Below are positions 7,946 to 16,609 of a DNA stretch of 31,812 nt, piece by piece. Every line of letters begins with the position of its first letter. Position 1 is the stretch's first letter. Source of the DNA: JAEZKC01 sp046538945. GTDB taxonomy: Bacteria > Fibrobacterota > Chitinivibrionia > Chitinivibrionales > Chitinispirillaceae. The stretch lies in NCBI GenBank assembly GCA_046538945.1, contig JBKHHW010000023.1, forward strand, positions 1-31,812. The letters run 5' to 3'. The position numbers and the translations under genes were made by a program. Under the pieces are notes generated by a model, which was not told the DNA's origin, searched no databases, and saw nothing but the letters and a program-made list of their open reading frames with translations.

Positions 7946-8821
7946 ATGAAACTGCTTGCAGCCTTATTGGTTTTGGGGGCCATTTCTGCTTCCTTTTCTC
8001 AGGGAAGCAGGGGAAGTTCCGTGCAGTTCGATACTATTGCCGGTCCTCTTCCATCACTGGTCAAAGCACAGAAACAACCTTACCTTGTTATTTCTAATAT
8101 CGAAGTGGCTCCTGACAAAACAGTGAGGATTGAACCCGGGGCGGTTTTCCTTTTCCGTAATTTCACGGGTCTGCACGTGCGCGGCAAGCTTCTGGCCTTG
8201 GGAAAAAGGGACAAACCAATAGTTTTTACTTCAGAAAACGACCGCAGATACAATCCAGAATCGAAGCGGGCAGCCAATCCCTATGACTGGGACGGAGTTT
8301 ATCTCAATGCCGATGCCATAGGTACTCAGTTTTCTTTCTGTAAGCTTGAATACTCGGTCTACGCTCTCAATTCAGAAACAAAGTTCATTCGGATTAAGCC
8401 TATGCTGTTTAAAGACAACGGGAAGGAATTCGTGATGATCGAGGGTGATGAGCATTCTACAACAGACAATCCATTCAGTTATGTTCTGGAGAAAAAGGAT
8501 GCGGTGGTGGACGGTGTTCCAGTCGAGCTTCTGAGGGACCCTCTGGCAACCAAGCGCAATGTGACCAGGTACGGCTCTGTGGCACTGCTTGCTGCTTCTC
8601 TTGCCACAGGCGGATACTTCGGTTACGAGGCCTACGATTCGGATCGGACTTACGTGAAACGCAGCAAGGAAGATATGAATAATCTGCAGTTCGGGGAAAA
8701 AAACGAAGAGGAGCGTTGGAAAGCAAAAGAGGAAAGAAACCGCAATTATTACTATATTGGTGGTAGTACCCTTGTTTCTCTTATTTCCGCTTTTGGTTTT
8801 TACTGGACATTCACTTTTTAG
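7946..8821 (+). CDS. Secreted beta-helix-like protein with C-terminal membrane spans
   Basis: The start is the ATG at 7946, one base after the kinase stop, with GGGGA 6 bases upstream; it opens a clear signal peptide (MKLLAALLVLGAISASFSQ). A longer in-frame ATG inside the kinase gene (7772) is not needed. The 291-residue protein has a region (about 45-165) with the pattern of right-handed parallel beta-helix proteins: TVRIEPGAVFLFRN, LHVRGKLLALGKRDKPIVFTS, then WDGVYLN and an FCKLEYSVYA-type strand. Two hydrophobic segments (about 213-234 and 267-290) flank a highly charged stretch near the C-terminus, suggesting membrane anchoring. The exact role is unknown. The tight coupling implies it works with the kinase, perhaps as a sensed or scaffolding envelope protein. 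Confidence 0.85.
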   Translation: MKLLAALLVLGAISASFSQGSRGSSVQFDTIAGPLPSLVKAQKQPYLVISNIEVAPDKTVRIEPGAVFLFRNFTGLHVRGKLLALGKRDKPIVFTSENDRRYNPESKRAANPYDWDGVYLNADAIGTQFSFCKLEYSVYALNSETKFIRIKPMLFKDNGKEFVMIEGDEHSTTDNPFSYVLEKKDAVVDGVPVELLRDPLATKRNVTRYGSVALLAASLATGGYFGYEAYDSDRTYVKRSKEDMNNLQFGEKNEEERWKAKEERNRNYYYIGGSTLVSLISAFGFYWTFTF

Positions 8822-8840
8822 AATAAAGCAGGAGCTTGCA

Positions 8841-11800
8841 ATGAAGATCAGAAATATGCTCTGGCCACTTTTGGCGCTGCTGGTGTTCTGTTCCGATCCG
8901 AGTAACCCCTTTACAGATTATTCAAACGCGAAGGTTCACATCATGGAGACTTCGTTCAGTGTGGATGCCGGTTTGACGGATACTGTACCGATTTTTTCCA
9001 CTCAAAGGCTTGTTCTGGCGACTACTGTCCAGCAACTGCTCGATTCCTTTACTGTTACGGCAAGTGGAAACAGATTCTGGACCGACACCACTGTACGTTC
9101 TCCCGGCACGGAGGAGTATGTTTTCCGACTTTCTTTTTATGATACCGGCATTCAGAGAGTGACAGTCAAGGCTTTCCGCTCAAACGGAGATCACCCCACG
9201 CGCGATATCAGAGTTTTTGCGATGAACCCGCTTCATCAGGAGGACCTCTCCTCTGTCGAATACAGTAATAAGGTAGTACTGTCCACGCCGGGTGTAAAAG
9301 ATAGAGAAGGGATCATGTACAACTGGAATTTCGGAGGGGAGGACTACACGACTGTAGGATCATTTGCCCCAGTTTGCACCACTGTCGTCTCCGTAGCCAA
9401 CATGATAGAACAGGCCGGGAGACTGTGGGTGACCGACGGGAGTAAATCCTCACCTTCAGTTCCCTTCAGCTTCTCTTTCTATGATACTGTGCCTCCTGTA
9501 ATTCTGTGCCTCAACGATCTTTACGATCCTGAGCTTAAAACGATTACCACTCCGGATTCCGTCTTCAGTCTTCGTCTGAGAGTTACCGACAGGGGAGATC
9601 AACCGGTTTCTCTGGTTGAGTTGAATGGTGAGGAGGCGGATTTCTCGAAATCCAACATTTATACTAAAGTTTTCAATAACATGTACAATCACGCTCAAAA
9701 CCCGCTCAGAATTACCGTCAGAGCTATTGATAAGTGGGAGTCGATGAACGAGGTCAGGGACACTTTCAAGGTGCTGTATGACCCTACTGCTGTTATCATG
9801 GGCAGCACCAAGCTTGAAATAACCAATATTTCCGGGGACACCGTATCTTCCATGCGTAACAGTTTTTCCATATTCGGGACTGTCGAGAATTCGGCCGGAC
9901 GTACCATGGTACTGAAGGCGCAGCTTAATGATCAGGATCTCAGAGACACGATTATCAGTGGCGGGCAGGGTGTCTGGAACTGGAATTTTCAGCTCAGTGA
10001 CGGACTCAACACATTCAAAGTCGATGCTCTGGACTCCATGGAAACTGTCCAGAATTCAAAATCGGTTACGATATACTTCGATCCAAGCAGGCCTGATACC
10101 GTTCCCCCTGTCATATATTCGGTTTATGTGGATGATGTGAACGTTTCGGAACTGCAGGGAAATTCCGTATACGTTTCAGAGAGTAGTGCGCAGATCAGAG
10201 TGATCTCTTTCGATGAAGGGAGCGGGATCAACAGCATATCGTTGAATGGAACGGTGCTGGAGAATGCCGTCTCCAATTATGAATGGCAATATACAATCGA
10301 GGATCTTGCACCTAAAGCCAATAATGTGTTTGTTTCGGTTGTAGATGAAAGTGAAAACAGAGCCGATGACACAATCAAGATCGTTTATAACCGTAAACCT
10401 GAAATTGCAAACAGCCTGTCACTTCCTTATGTGATCGAGATAGGGAAAACCTATATAGATACAATCAAGACGTTTGATGCTGACGGTGATCCGGTCAAGA
10501 TCATTGAAAACAGCATACCCGCTGGTATGGAAATTGACGATAACGGGTGCATAACCTGGGTGCCTGATAAGGCGCATATAGGTAAAGATTCTCTCAAAAT
10601 TCAGCTCTGGGACGAGAGCCAGTGGACTGAACAGATAGTCTGGCCCTTTATAGTGGTAGACCCGGCGATACTCGAACCTGAAGTGGAATTTTCAGAAATC
10701 GACTTCCCATCCTATCTTGAAGCTGGAAAGGATACTCTCAAGCTCAAGCTGGGAGTGATCGAGGGTACCGGCCAGGCGCCTTTCAGGTATTCTGCCCGCA
10801 TAATCGGGTCGGATACAAATCTTCTGATTGATACGTTGCTGAATGAAGTTGTTTGGGCTCCTCAGCCCCAGGATACCGGAATGATCCATGTCCGTCTGAA
10901 TGTGACAGATGACCTTCTGGATACCGATACTCTCTACCGCGGCATCCAGGTGGTGCCCGAAAACAAGCACCAATGTGAATTGAAGAAAAGTCTTCCTGCA
11001 GAGTATGCGCTTGGAGACACTCTTGATATGAGGAGTGCGTCGGAGCCGGTACTTGTTAATTTCGAGATCATGGACCAAGATCATCCTCTTACCGAGCGGT
11101 ACACTGTCAGAATGGAATTTGATGGCAAATTCACCGAATTCGAAGTTGACAGTATGAAATTTGATTTGAAGGTTTCACCCTCCCTGGTAAGAGCAAGCGA
11201 TACTATCAGGGTTTCTGTGGTGGATAATACCATGCGGCCCTACCCCGAAAAAGCGGCTTCATTGAACATTCCGGTGCTCTTTCTGTATGAAACCAATCCT
11301 GTTGACACATTGATCCAAGCAACCTTCGATTCATCATCCATTCAAACCGGTTTCTTTGAAGATGGTGTGAGAATGTGGTCAAATAGCAGTGGGGACATTG
11401 ATTTGATTCCATGGGAGAATGATCTTTCCTTAACGGGTTCACCTTTACTGCTGAAAAGTGCTTTGAATGGGTATGATGTGGTTCGGTTCAATTTTGGCGC
11501 ATTTCTTCATTGTGAAAGGGATTATGCTGGAGAGTGGATTGAGAATCCTTTTACGATTTTCGTGGTGGCGGCCCCCAATTTACCGAGTGAAGAATTCATG
11601 ACACTCTTATCCTCAACCGAGAGCTCAGGGGGAGGTGCTGCTCTTGGTCTCACCCCTGATGGCAAAATGAGTGTCATCGATGATAAGAACGACATCTACA
11701 ATAATGATCCTGTCGCCAGTTCCAGTTTGCAGGCACAGAACGGGAAGTGGCATGTGTTTTCTTATCGGTCTGAAGGAATAACCAATCATGACTGGTTGGT

Positions 11801-12014
11801 TGATATGAGGATGAACGGTATTCAGGAAGAAGGAATACTACTTGAGAGTGTAAGTGGTCGCTCCTACTTGTATGTGGGTTCCGGTTCAGGTAATGGCGGG
11901 AAGCACCATTGGAGAGGAGATATCGCGGAGATTATTCACTATGAGGGACAATTGTCCGATTCTGATTGGGCAGATGTGGAACGATATCTGATGCATAAAT
12001 ATAAGTTGCAGTAA
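8841..12014 (+). CDS. Large lipoprotein with Ig-like repeats and a LamG-like C-terminal domain
   Basis: The start is the ATG at 8841 (AGGAG 7 bases upstream), giving 1057 residues. A lipoprotein-type signal ends in LLVFC (Cys17); the Phe before the Cys departs from the classic lipobox. After it come two alike Ig-like units, each opening with DTVPPVI (about 215-315 and 418-518), a related beta unit between them (about 320-415), and a cadherin/putative-Ig-type unit with the IPAGMEIDDNGCITWVPD pattern (about 519-608). Further beta domains follow. The last 230 or so residues look like a LamG/concanavalin-like lectin domain, ending GDIAEIIHYEGQLSDSDWADVERYL. The protein is probably surface- or periplasm-exposed and may bind glycan. 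It is third in the kinase operon, 19 bp after the beta-helix gene. The 3' part looks more AT-rich than the rest. Confidence 0.88.
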   Translation: MKIRNMLWPLLALLVFCSDPSNPFTDYSNAKVHIMETSFSVDAGLTDTVPIFSTQRLVLATTVQQLLDSFTVTASGNRFWTDTTVRSPGTEEYVFRLSFYDTGIQRVTVKAFRSNGDHPTRDIRVFAMNPLHQEDLSSVEYSNKVVLSTPGVKDREGIMYNWNFGGEDYTTVGSFAPVCTTVVSVANMIEQAGRLWVTDGSKSSPSVPFSFSFYDTVPPVILCLNDLYDPELKTITTPDSVFSLRLRVTDRGDQPVSLVELNGEEADFSKSNIYTKVFNNMYNHAQNPLRITVRAIDKWESMNEVRDTFKVLYDPTAVIMGSTKLEITNISGDTVSSMRNSFSIFGTVENSAGRTMVLKAQLNDQDLRDTIISGGQGVWNWNFQLSDGLNTFKVDALDSMETVQNSKSVTIYFDPSRPDTVPPVIYSVYVDDVNVSELQGNSVYVSESSAQIRVISFDEGSGINSISLNGTVLENAVSNYEWQYTIEDLAPKANNVFVSVVDESENRADDTIKIVYNRKPEIANSLSLPYVIEIGKTYIDTIKTFDADGDPVKIIENSIPAGMEIDDNGCITWVPDKAHIGKDSLKIQLWDESQWTEQIVWPFIVVDPAILEPEVEFSEIDFPSYLEAGKDTLKLKLGVIEGTGQAPFRYSARIIGSDTNLLIDTLLNEVVWAPQPQDTGMIHVRLNVTDDLLDTDTLYRGIQVVPENKHQCELKKSLPAEYALGDTLDMRSASEPVLVNFEIMDQDHPLTERYTVRMEFDGKFTEFEVDSMKFDLKVSPSLVRASDTIRVSVVDNTMRPYPEKAASLNIPVLFLYETNPVDTLIQATFDSSSIQTGFFEDGVRMWSNSSGDIDLIPWENDLSLTGSPLLLKSALNGYDVVRFNFGAFLHCERDYAGEWIENPFTIFVVAAPNLPSEEFMTLLSSTESSGGGAALGLTPDGKMSVIDDKNDIYNNDPVASSSLQAQNGKWHVFSYRSEGITNHDWLVDMRMNGIQEEGILLESVSGRSYLYVGSGSGNGGKHHWRGDIAEIIHYEGQLSDSDWADVERYLMHKYKLQ

Positions 12015-12035
12015 TTTTTACTGCTGTGAACCAGA

Positions 12036-12072
12036 AGCGCAGGCCTCGGGAATAAGACCTGCGCTTTTTTTT
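12036..12072 (+). terminator. Intrinsic terminator of the kinase operon
   Basis: A perfect 8-bp stem AGCGCAGG/CCTGCGCT (12036-12043 and 12058-12065) with a 14-base loop runs directly into eight T residues. It lies 21 bp after the lipoprotein stop codon. Confidence 0.9.
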
Positions 12073-12374
12073 ATCATTTGGAGACAAGATCTTTGCCGAT
12101 GTATAAGGCCAATCCGGTCATCACTAAACCAGAAAACATTCTATAACTGCTCCGATAACCAGGCTGGTGGCGCTGAGGTTGCCCCAAATCACTTTGTGAA
12201 TACACAGTTTCACAGCAGTATAATCCGGAAGCAGCAAAGGGAAAAAGAAAATACACTATTGTATCCTTAGAGTTGTATCCCGGAGATTATCTGTGCTGTA
12301 TCATAGAAATCATCCGGGATTAGAAATGTAGGGTTGGACTAATTGTGACCTCTTGCTGAAGAGAAAATCAAAAA
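12073..12374. other. Gene-free stretch between lipoprotein and flavodiiron genes
   Basis: This roughly 300-bp stretch has no convincing intact gene. It is more AT-rich than its neighbours. It holds the possible membrane-protein remnant (12074-12256) and a long imperfect hairpin (12277-12288 pairing with 12308-12320, with one bulged base and a 19-base loop). The hairpin lies just beyond the flavodiiron stop codon on the minus strand and lacks a T-run. Confidence 0.5.
12074..12256 (-). pseudogene. Possible decayed membrane-protein gene fragment
   Basis: On the minus strand two overlapping frames each read like part of a membrane protein. One ends with YRMFSGLVMTGLALYIGKDLVSK and a stop at 12074. 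A second frame just upstream reads KVIWGNLSATSLVIGAVIE. A single frameshift near 12140 would join them. The combined pattern (hydrophobic segment, YR, hydrophobic segment, short polar end) recalls the C-terminus of small transporters such as the LysE family, but I cannot confirm this. No ribosome binding site or intact N-terminus is seen. It could be chance; the support is the hydrophobic continuity across frames. Confidence 0.3.
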
Positions 12375-13574
12375 CTAAATCTGATCTATTGCCTGTGCGA
12401 ATCTTTTCCCCAGTTGAAAGCCCTGATCATAAAGTCCGGGGGTGACGCCTCCGGGAAATTCAAATCCTTCAGAAATTTCCCAGTCAAGAGGAGCGGTCAT
12501 TTCGGTCACTTTCTTAAGTGCTCCCTTGCTCCAGCCGTAACTGCCGAAATAGGCTGCCTTTTTGTTTTTCACGTTTTTAATGACCGCCTTTTCCAGAGTC
12601 TGCTGCATATAAGGAAAGAGGGAGACTTCATAGGTCGGGGCACCGATGATCACTCCCTTGTTCTTCCAAAGCGAGGGGAGAATGTAGCTTGCGTGGGTGC
12701 GGGCGACATCGAAAATTTCAGGATGTATTCCTCCTTTGGTAATTCCTCTCGCGACCGCGTTCATCATGGTTTCAGTGTTGCCGTACATGGAGCCGTAAAG
12801 AAGCGTGACACCTTTATTCCCGCCGGTCTTTCCGTATTCGGCCCATTCCCTGTAAAGCTCTATGATGCGCAGGGGATTTTTCCTCCAGATGAGGCCGTGA
12901 GAGGGAGCGATGATTTCTATGTCCAAACCTCCCAATTTGGATATGGCGTTTAGAACATTGGTTGAGAATTTGGCCACTATGTTTGCATAATAACGCAGGG
13001 ATTCTTTTTCATAGAACGCAATGTCGCAGCATTCATCGTCAAACAGCGTTCCCTCAATGGCACCGTAGCCTCCGAAGGCATCACAGGAAAAAAGAGTCTT
13101 CTCTTTCGGATCATAGGTCACCATTGTTTCCGGCCAGTGAACGAACGGAACATGGTGGAACTGAAGCTGCCGTTTTCCTATGGATACAGTTTCTCCGCTT
13201 TGTACAGAACGGATTTTCTGGTTGACTCCGTAATAATTCTCCAGCATCTGAACAGCTTTGGGAGTGCAGATGATTTCGAAATCGTTGTTTATCATGCGCA
13301 GGGTTTTAAGGATTCCCGTGTGATCCGGCTCCATATGGTTGATTATCACGTAGTCCAGTTTGCTGATATCCACGATACGTGAAATCTGTTCGAAGAATTC
13401 ATCTGTCTTTATGCTGGTGGAAAGGTCGATCAGCACGTTTTTTTCGTCTTTTATGACATAGGAGTTGTAGGAGATTCCCACTCCGTCCAGAGGCCAGAGG
13501 CCTTCGAAAAGGTCGGTGGTGCGGTCATTGACGCCAACCCAGAAAATATCAGAAGCTATCTGCGTTTCTTTCAT
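12375..13574 (-). CDS. Flavodiiron protein (FprA/ROO-type A flavoprotein)
   Basis: The 399-residue cytoplasmic protein reduces O2 to water and/or NO to N2O with electrons usually from rubredoxin, protecting anaerobes. The N-terminal beta-lactamase-like domain (1-250) carries every diiron ligand: H80, E82, D84 and H85 in HMEPDH, H146 (FVHWPETM), D165 (SCDAFGG) and H226 (PSHGLIW). The C-terminal flavodoxin domain (about 254-397) has the FMN phosphate loop GSMYGNTETM. No rubredoxin or NADH:flavin domain is fused and no rubredoxin gene is adjacent, so the electron donor must be encoded elsewhere. An AAAGGA ribosome binding site lies before the ATG. The gene is divergent from treY, and two direct AATACGTC repeats lie at its putative promoter. 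Confidence 0.95.
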   Translation of the reverse strand: MKETQIASDIFWVGVNDRTTDLFEGLWPLDGVGISYNSYVIKDEKNVLIDLSTSIKTDEFFEQISRIVDISKLDYVIINHMEPDHTGILKTLRMINNDFEIICTPKAVQMLENYYGVNQKIRSVQSGETVSIGKRQLQFHHVPFVHWPETMVTYDPKEKTLFSCDAFGGYGAIEGTLFDDECCDIAFYEKESLRYYANIVAKFSTNVLNAISKLGGLDIEIIAPSHGLIWRKNPLRIIELYREWAEYGKTGGNKGVTLLYGSMYGNTETMMNAVARGITKGGIHPEIFDVARTHASYILPSLWKNKGVIIGAPTYEVSLFPYMQQTLEKAVIKNVKNKKAAYFGSYGWSKGALKKVTEMTAPLDWEISEGFEFPGGVTPGLYDQGFQLGKRFAQAIDQI

Positions 13575-13623
13575 CTTAACAATCCTTTGCCCGGAGTAGT
13601 CCTGGTTCTATTTATATTGTGGT

Positions 13624-13653
13624 AAAATAGGAGAATACGTCTAAATACGTCAA
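13624..13653 (-). promoter_or_regulatory. Putative promoter with AATACGTC direct repeats, flavodiiron gene
   Basis: On the minus strand TTGACG (13648-13653), an 18-bp spacer and TATTTT (13624-13629) lie about 50 bp upstream of the flavodiiron ATG. Two direct copies of AATACGTC (13634-13641 and 13644-13651) occur exactly 10 bp apart, overlapping the -35 box and spacer. That spacing, one helical turn, is typical of a regulator binding site. Confidence 0.5.
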
Positions 13654-13705
13654 CTACATTCTTCTGAAAGCCCCGGGAAGCTATTATGGGCGGATGGTCC
13701 GGTTC

Positions 13706-13723
13706 GGCATGGTATGCCTTTTT
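13706..13723 (+). terminator. Small hairpin plus T5 in the treY leader
   Basis: A 5-bp stem GGCAT/ATGCC with a GGT loop is followed by TTTTT, 66 bp before the treY start. It may act as a weak terminator or attenuator. A further inverted repeat TTGCAG/CTGCAA with a 5-base centre lies at 13739-13754, closer to the gene. The short stem makes the call uncertain. Confidence 0.3.
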
Positions 13724-13788
13724 CAGGTGGCGCTATTTTTGCAGGATATCTGCAATATTCTTTACCCTAAACGTTTCGGGAAACTATT

Positions 13789-16587
13789 ATGAAAATACCT
13801 GCGTCTAGCTATCGCATCCAGTTCAACCAGAAATTCACCTTTGAAAACGTGAGGGAAATCCTCGACTATCTATCCAAACTGGGAATTTCCCACATCTACG
13901 CATCACCCATATTCAGGGCTCGAAAAGGGAGTACTCACGGCTACGACGTCGTGAATCCGCAGCAGCTTAACCTTGAAATCGGCAGCAGAATCGAATTCGA
14001 CCATCTGATGAAGGAGGTCGCTCAACGGGGGCTGGGCTGGGTTCAGGATATCGTTCCCAATCACATGGCAATCGACCGGGGTAATGTTTTTCTGATGGAG
14101 CTTCTTGAAAACGGGCCCGGTTCACCTCTTTACACCTATTTTGATATAGAATGGAATCATCCTTACGAGGCGATCAGAAACAAGCTGCTGGTTCCTATTT
14201 TGGGCGACCTTTACGGAGACTGTCTTGAACGTCAGGAAATCCAGCTCGCATATGACAGAGACGGATTTTTCTTCACCTACTACGATCACCGTTTTCCACT
14301 GCGGATCGAAACCTACGCTTCAGTGCTCGGGCACAATCTCGAACGGCTCAAGGCTGATCTGGGCACCACGCATTCGGGACTCATAAAGCTGCTTGGTGTT
14401 CTTTACGTTGTTAAAAGCATACACACCGAAATGGATTACGAAGACAGAAAAAGCCAGGTCTACTTTGCCAAATCGATGCTTTGGGAGCTTTTCAGCAGAG
14501 ATACCACCATCCGGACATTCATCGAGGATAATCTCAAGGAATTCAACGGAATTGCCAGAAATCCCGAAAGCTTTGAGCTAATCGACTCGCTGCACTCAGA
14601 ACAGTTCTTCAAACTGTCCTATTGGAAAGTGGCCACCGAGGAGCTCAATTACCGCCGCTTCTTCACAGTCAATGATCTGATTTCCATACGGGTGGAGGAT
14701 GAAGGGGTATTTGCCGATTCACACGCCTTCATCCTTGACTGTGTCAATAAAGGTCTTTTCACCGGGTTGAGAATCGATCATATTGACGGACTCTACAATC
14801 CTGTCGAATATCTCAACCGGCTGAGGGAACACTCTCCCGATCTTTACATCATTGTGGAAAAGATCCTTGGATTTGAAGAATACATCAGGGATGACTGGCC
14901 TATCCAGGGAACCACCGGGTACGATTTCCTCAATATGGCAGGGGAACTCTTCTGTCTTGCCGATCATGATCTCAAGTTCCAGAAAATCTATCAGCAGTTT
15001 ACCGGAATGAAACTGGATGTCGAGCAGCTTCTTCTGGAAAAGAAAAGACTCATTATCAGCAGACATATGGCAGGCGATATCGACAATCTTGCTCTGCTTA
15101 TAAAAAAGAGCAGCAGGTGGGACCGCAGAGGAACCGACATGACTCTCTATGGACTGCGCAGCGCTCTTGTGGAACTTCTTGCGGCTTTTCCCGTATACCG
15201 GACCTATATAAATTCGGAGTATATGAGCAGGGAGGATGCTGAGGTCCTGAAGGAGACCTTCGCGAGGGTGAGAAAGCAGAGTCCGGCCCACCTCAGGGAG
15301 ATAGAATTCATAGAAAAATTCCTTTTTCTCCGCTATGACGACTATGCCTCCGAAGAAACCAAGAGAGAGTGGCTGAATGTTCTGATGCGTTTCCAGCAGT
15401 TCACAGGGCCTCTTATGGCTAAGGGTTTCGAAGATACAACTCTTTACAATTATAACCGGATGACTTCTCTTAACGAAGTAGGCGGTTATCCGGAAATCAT
15501 GGGAATCGAATCGGGAACATTTCACACCTTCGCCGCAAAAAGACAACATCAGACCCCGCTGACGCTCAACGCCACTTCCACTCACGATACAAAACGGGGA
15601 GAGGATACCCGTATGCGTATTTCGGTTCTGTCTGAACTTCCCGATGAGTGGGAAGCGGCACTGAAGGAATGGGCCAGAATTAACCGGGCTTTCAAAAAGA
15701 AGGGGGATCATTTCAGTCTTCCGGACAATAATGATGAATATTTTCTCTATCAGACCCTTCTTGGTGCCTGGCCCTATGATGAAAAGAATTTTGATGTTTT
15801 CGTGGAGCGAATCCAGCAGTATATGCTCAAGGCTGTGCGGGAGGCGAAATTTCATACCGGGTGGATAAAGCCGGACAGTGAGTATGAAGGTTATCTTCAG
15901 GAATTCATAAAAAGTATTCTTGACAAAAGTAAAAATGCCGGTTTTTTCGATTCCTTCTATTCACTGCAGCAGAAGGTCGCCTGGTACGGAGTGTTCAATT
16001 CTCTCTCCCTTCAGATATTGAAGAACTGCTCTCCCGGGGTCCCGGACTATTATCAGGGGACCGAGCTTTGGGATCTGAGTCTGGTTGACCCTGATAACCG
16101 CAGGCCGGTGGACTTTGAACTCAGAAAAGAGATGCTGTCGCAGATTGCCAAACTGAAACCTGAAGAATATCCTGAGTTCATTTCCGAAGCTCTCGAAAAT
16201 CCAAGTGACAGTAGAATAAAGCTGTTCACAATGCACACTCTTCTCAAACACAGAAACCGGAACAGCGAGTTTTATCAGTGTGCCCATTATGAGGTTCTCA
16301 CCACAAAAGGGAAGTACAGAAGAAATCTGTTCGCTTTCAGAAGGGATTTCGGAGACACCCAGCTTGTGGTGGTGGTGCCCAGGTTTCTCACCGAAGTTAC
16401 TCGTCCGGGCAGAATGCCTCTGGGGCCGGAGGTGTGGAAGGAAGCGGCCGTTGAGCTCAGGGACGGAATGGGGGATCGCTTTACACATCTTCTGACAGGT
16501 AAGGATCTGGTTGCCAGCGGAGGTCTTATATCGGCCGGGGAGATGTTCGGGGATTTCCCCGGTGCGGTTCTGTTTACCTCCCAATGA
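13789..16587 (+). CDS. treY: Maltooligosyl trehalose synthase
   Basis: The 932-residue GH13 enzyme (EC 5.4.99.15) turns the reducing-end alpha-1,4 link of maltodextrins into an alpha,alpha-1,1 link, the first step of TreY-TreZ trehalose synthesis. The N-terminus SYRIQFNQKFTFENVREILDYL and the IYASPIFRARKGSTHGYDVVNP segment are diagnostic. Catalytic residues are visible: nucleophile D330 in LRIDHIDGLYNP, acid/base E357 in IIVEKIL, and the conserved TSTHDTKRGEDTR with H599/D600. PDYYQGTELWDLSLVDPDNRRPVD follows in the late barrel. Length is at the upper end of the family. treZ and glycogen-debranching genes are not in the window, so the partner hydrolase is elsewhere or the pathway is incomplete. 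A GGGA sequence lies about 8 bases before the ATG. Confidence 0.96.
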   Translation: MKIPASSYRIQFNQKFTFENVREILDYLSKLGISHIYASPIFRARKGSTHGYDVVNPQQLNLEIGSRIEFDHLMKEVAQRGLGWVQDIVPNHMAIDRGNVFLMELLENGPGSPLYTYFDIEWNHPYEAIRNKLLVPILGDLYGDCLERQEIQLAYDRDGFFFTYYDHRFPLRIETYASVLGHNLERLKADLGTTHSGLIKLLGVLYVVKSIHTEMDYEDRKSQVYFAKSMLWELFSRDTTIRTFIEDNLKEFNGIARNPESFELIDSLHSEQFFKLSYWKVATEELNYRRFFTVNDLISIRVEDEGVFADSHAFILDCVNKGLFTGLRIDHIDGLYNPVEYLNRLREHSPDLYIIVEKILGFEEYIRDDWPIQGTTGYDFLNMAGELFCLADHDLKFQKIYQQFTGMKLDVEQLLLEKKRLIISRHMAGDIDNLALLIKKSSRWDRRGTDMTLYGLRSALVELLAAFPVYRTYINSEYMSREDAEVLKETFARVRKQSPAHLREIEFIEKFLFLRYDDYASEETKREWLNVLMRFQQFTGPLMAKGFEDTTLYNYNRMTSLNEVGGYPEIMGIESGTFHTFAAKRQHQTPLTLNATSTHDTKRGEDTRMRISVLSELPDEWEAALKEWARINRAFKKKGDHFSLPDNNDEYFLYQTLLGAWPYDEKNFDVFVERIQQYMLKAVREAKFHTGWIKPDSEYEGYLQEFIKSILDKSKNAGFFDSFYSLQQKVAWYGVFNSLSLQILKNCSPGVPDYYQGTELWDLSLVDPDNRRPVDFELRKEMLSQIAKLKPEEYPEFISEALENPSDSRIKLFTMHTLLKHRNRNSEFYQCAHYEVLTTKGKYRRNLFAFRRDFGDTQLVVVVPRFLTEVTRPGRMPLGPEVWKEAAVELRDGMGDRFTHLLTGKDLVASGGLISAGEMFGDFPGAVLFTSQ

Positions 16588-16609
16588 TCTGTGCTGTTAA
16601 GGGGTTAGG

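Noticed and set aside
13660..13788. Known riboswitch in the treY leader
   Set aside because: Compared by eye with c-di-GMP, c-di-AMP, fluoride and ZTP cores; none fits. Only a small hairpin with T5 remains.
14719..15855. 378-codon minus-strand open frame
   Set aside because: It lies wholly inside treY on the opposite strand, has no ribosome binding site or recognisable domain, and treY is certain.
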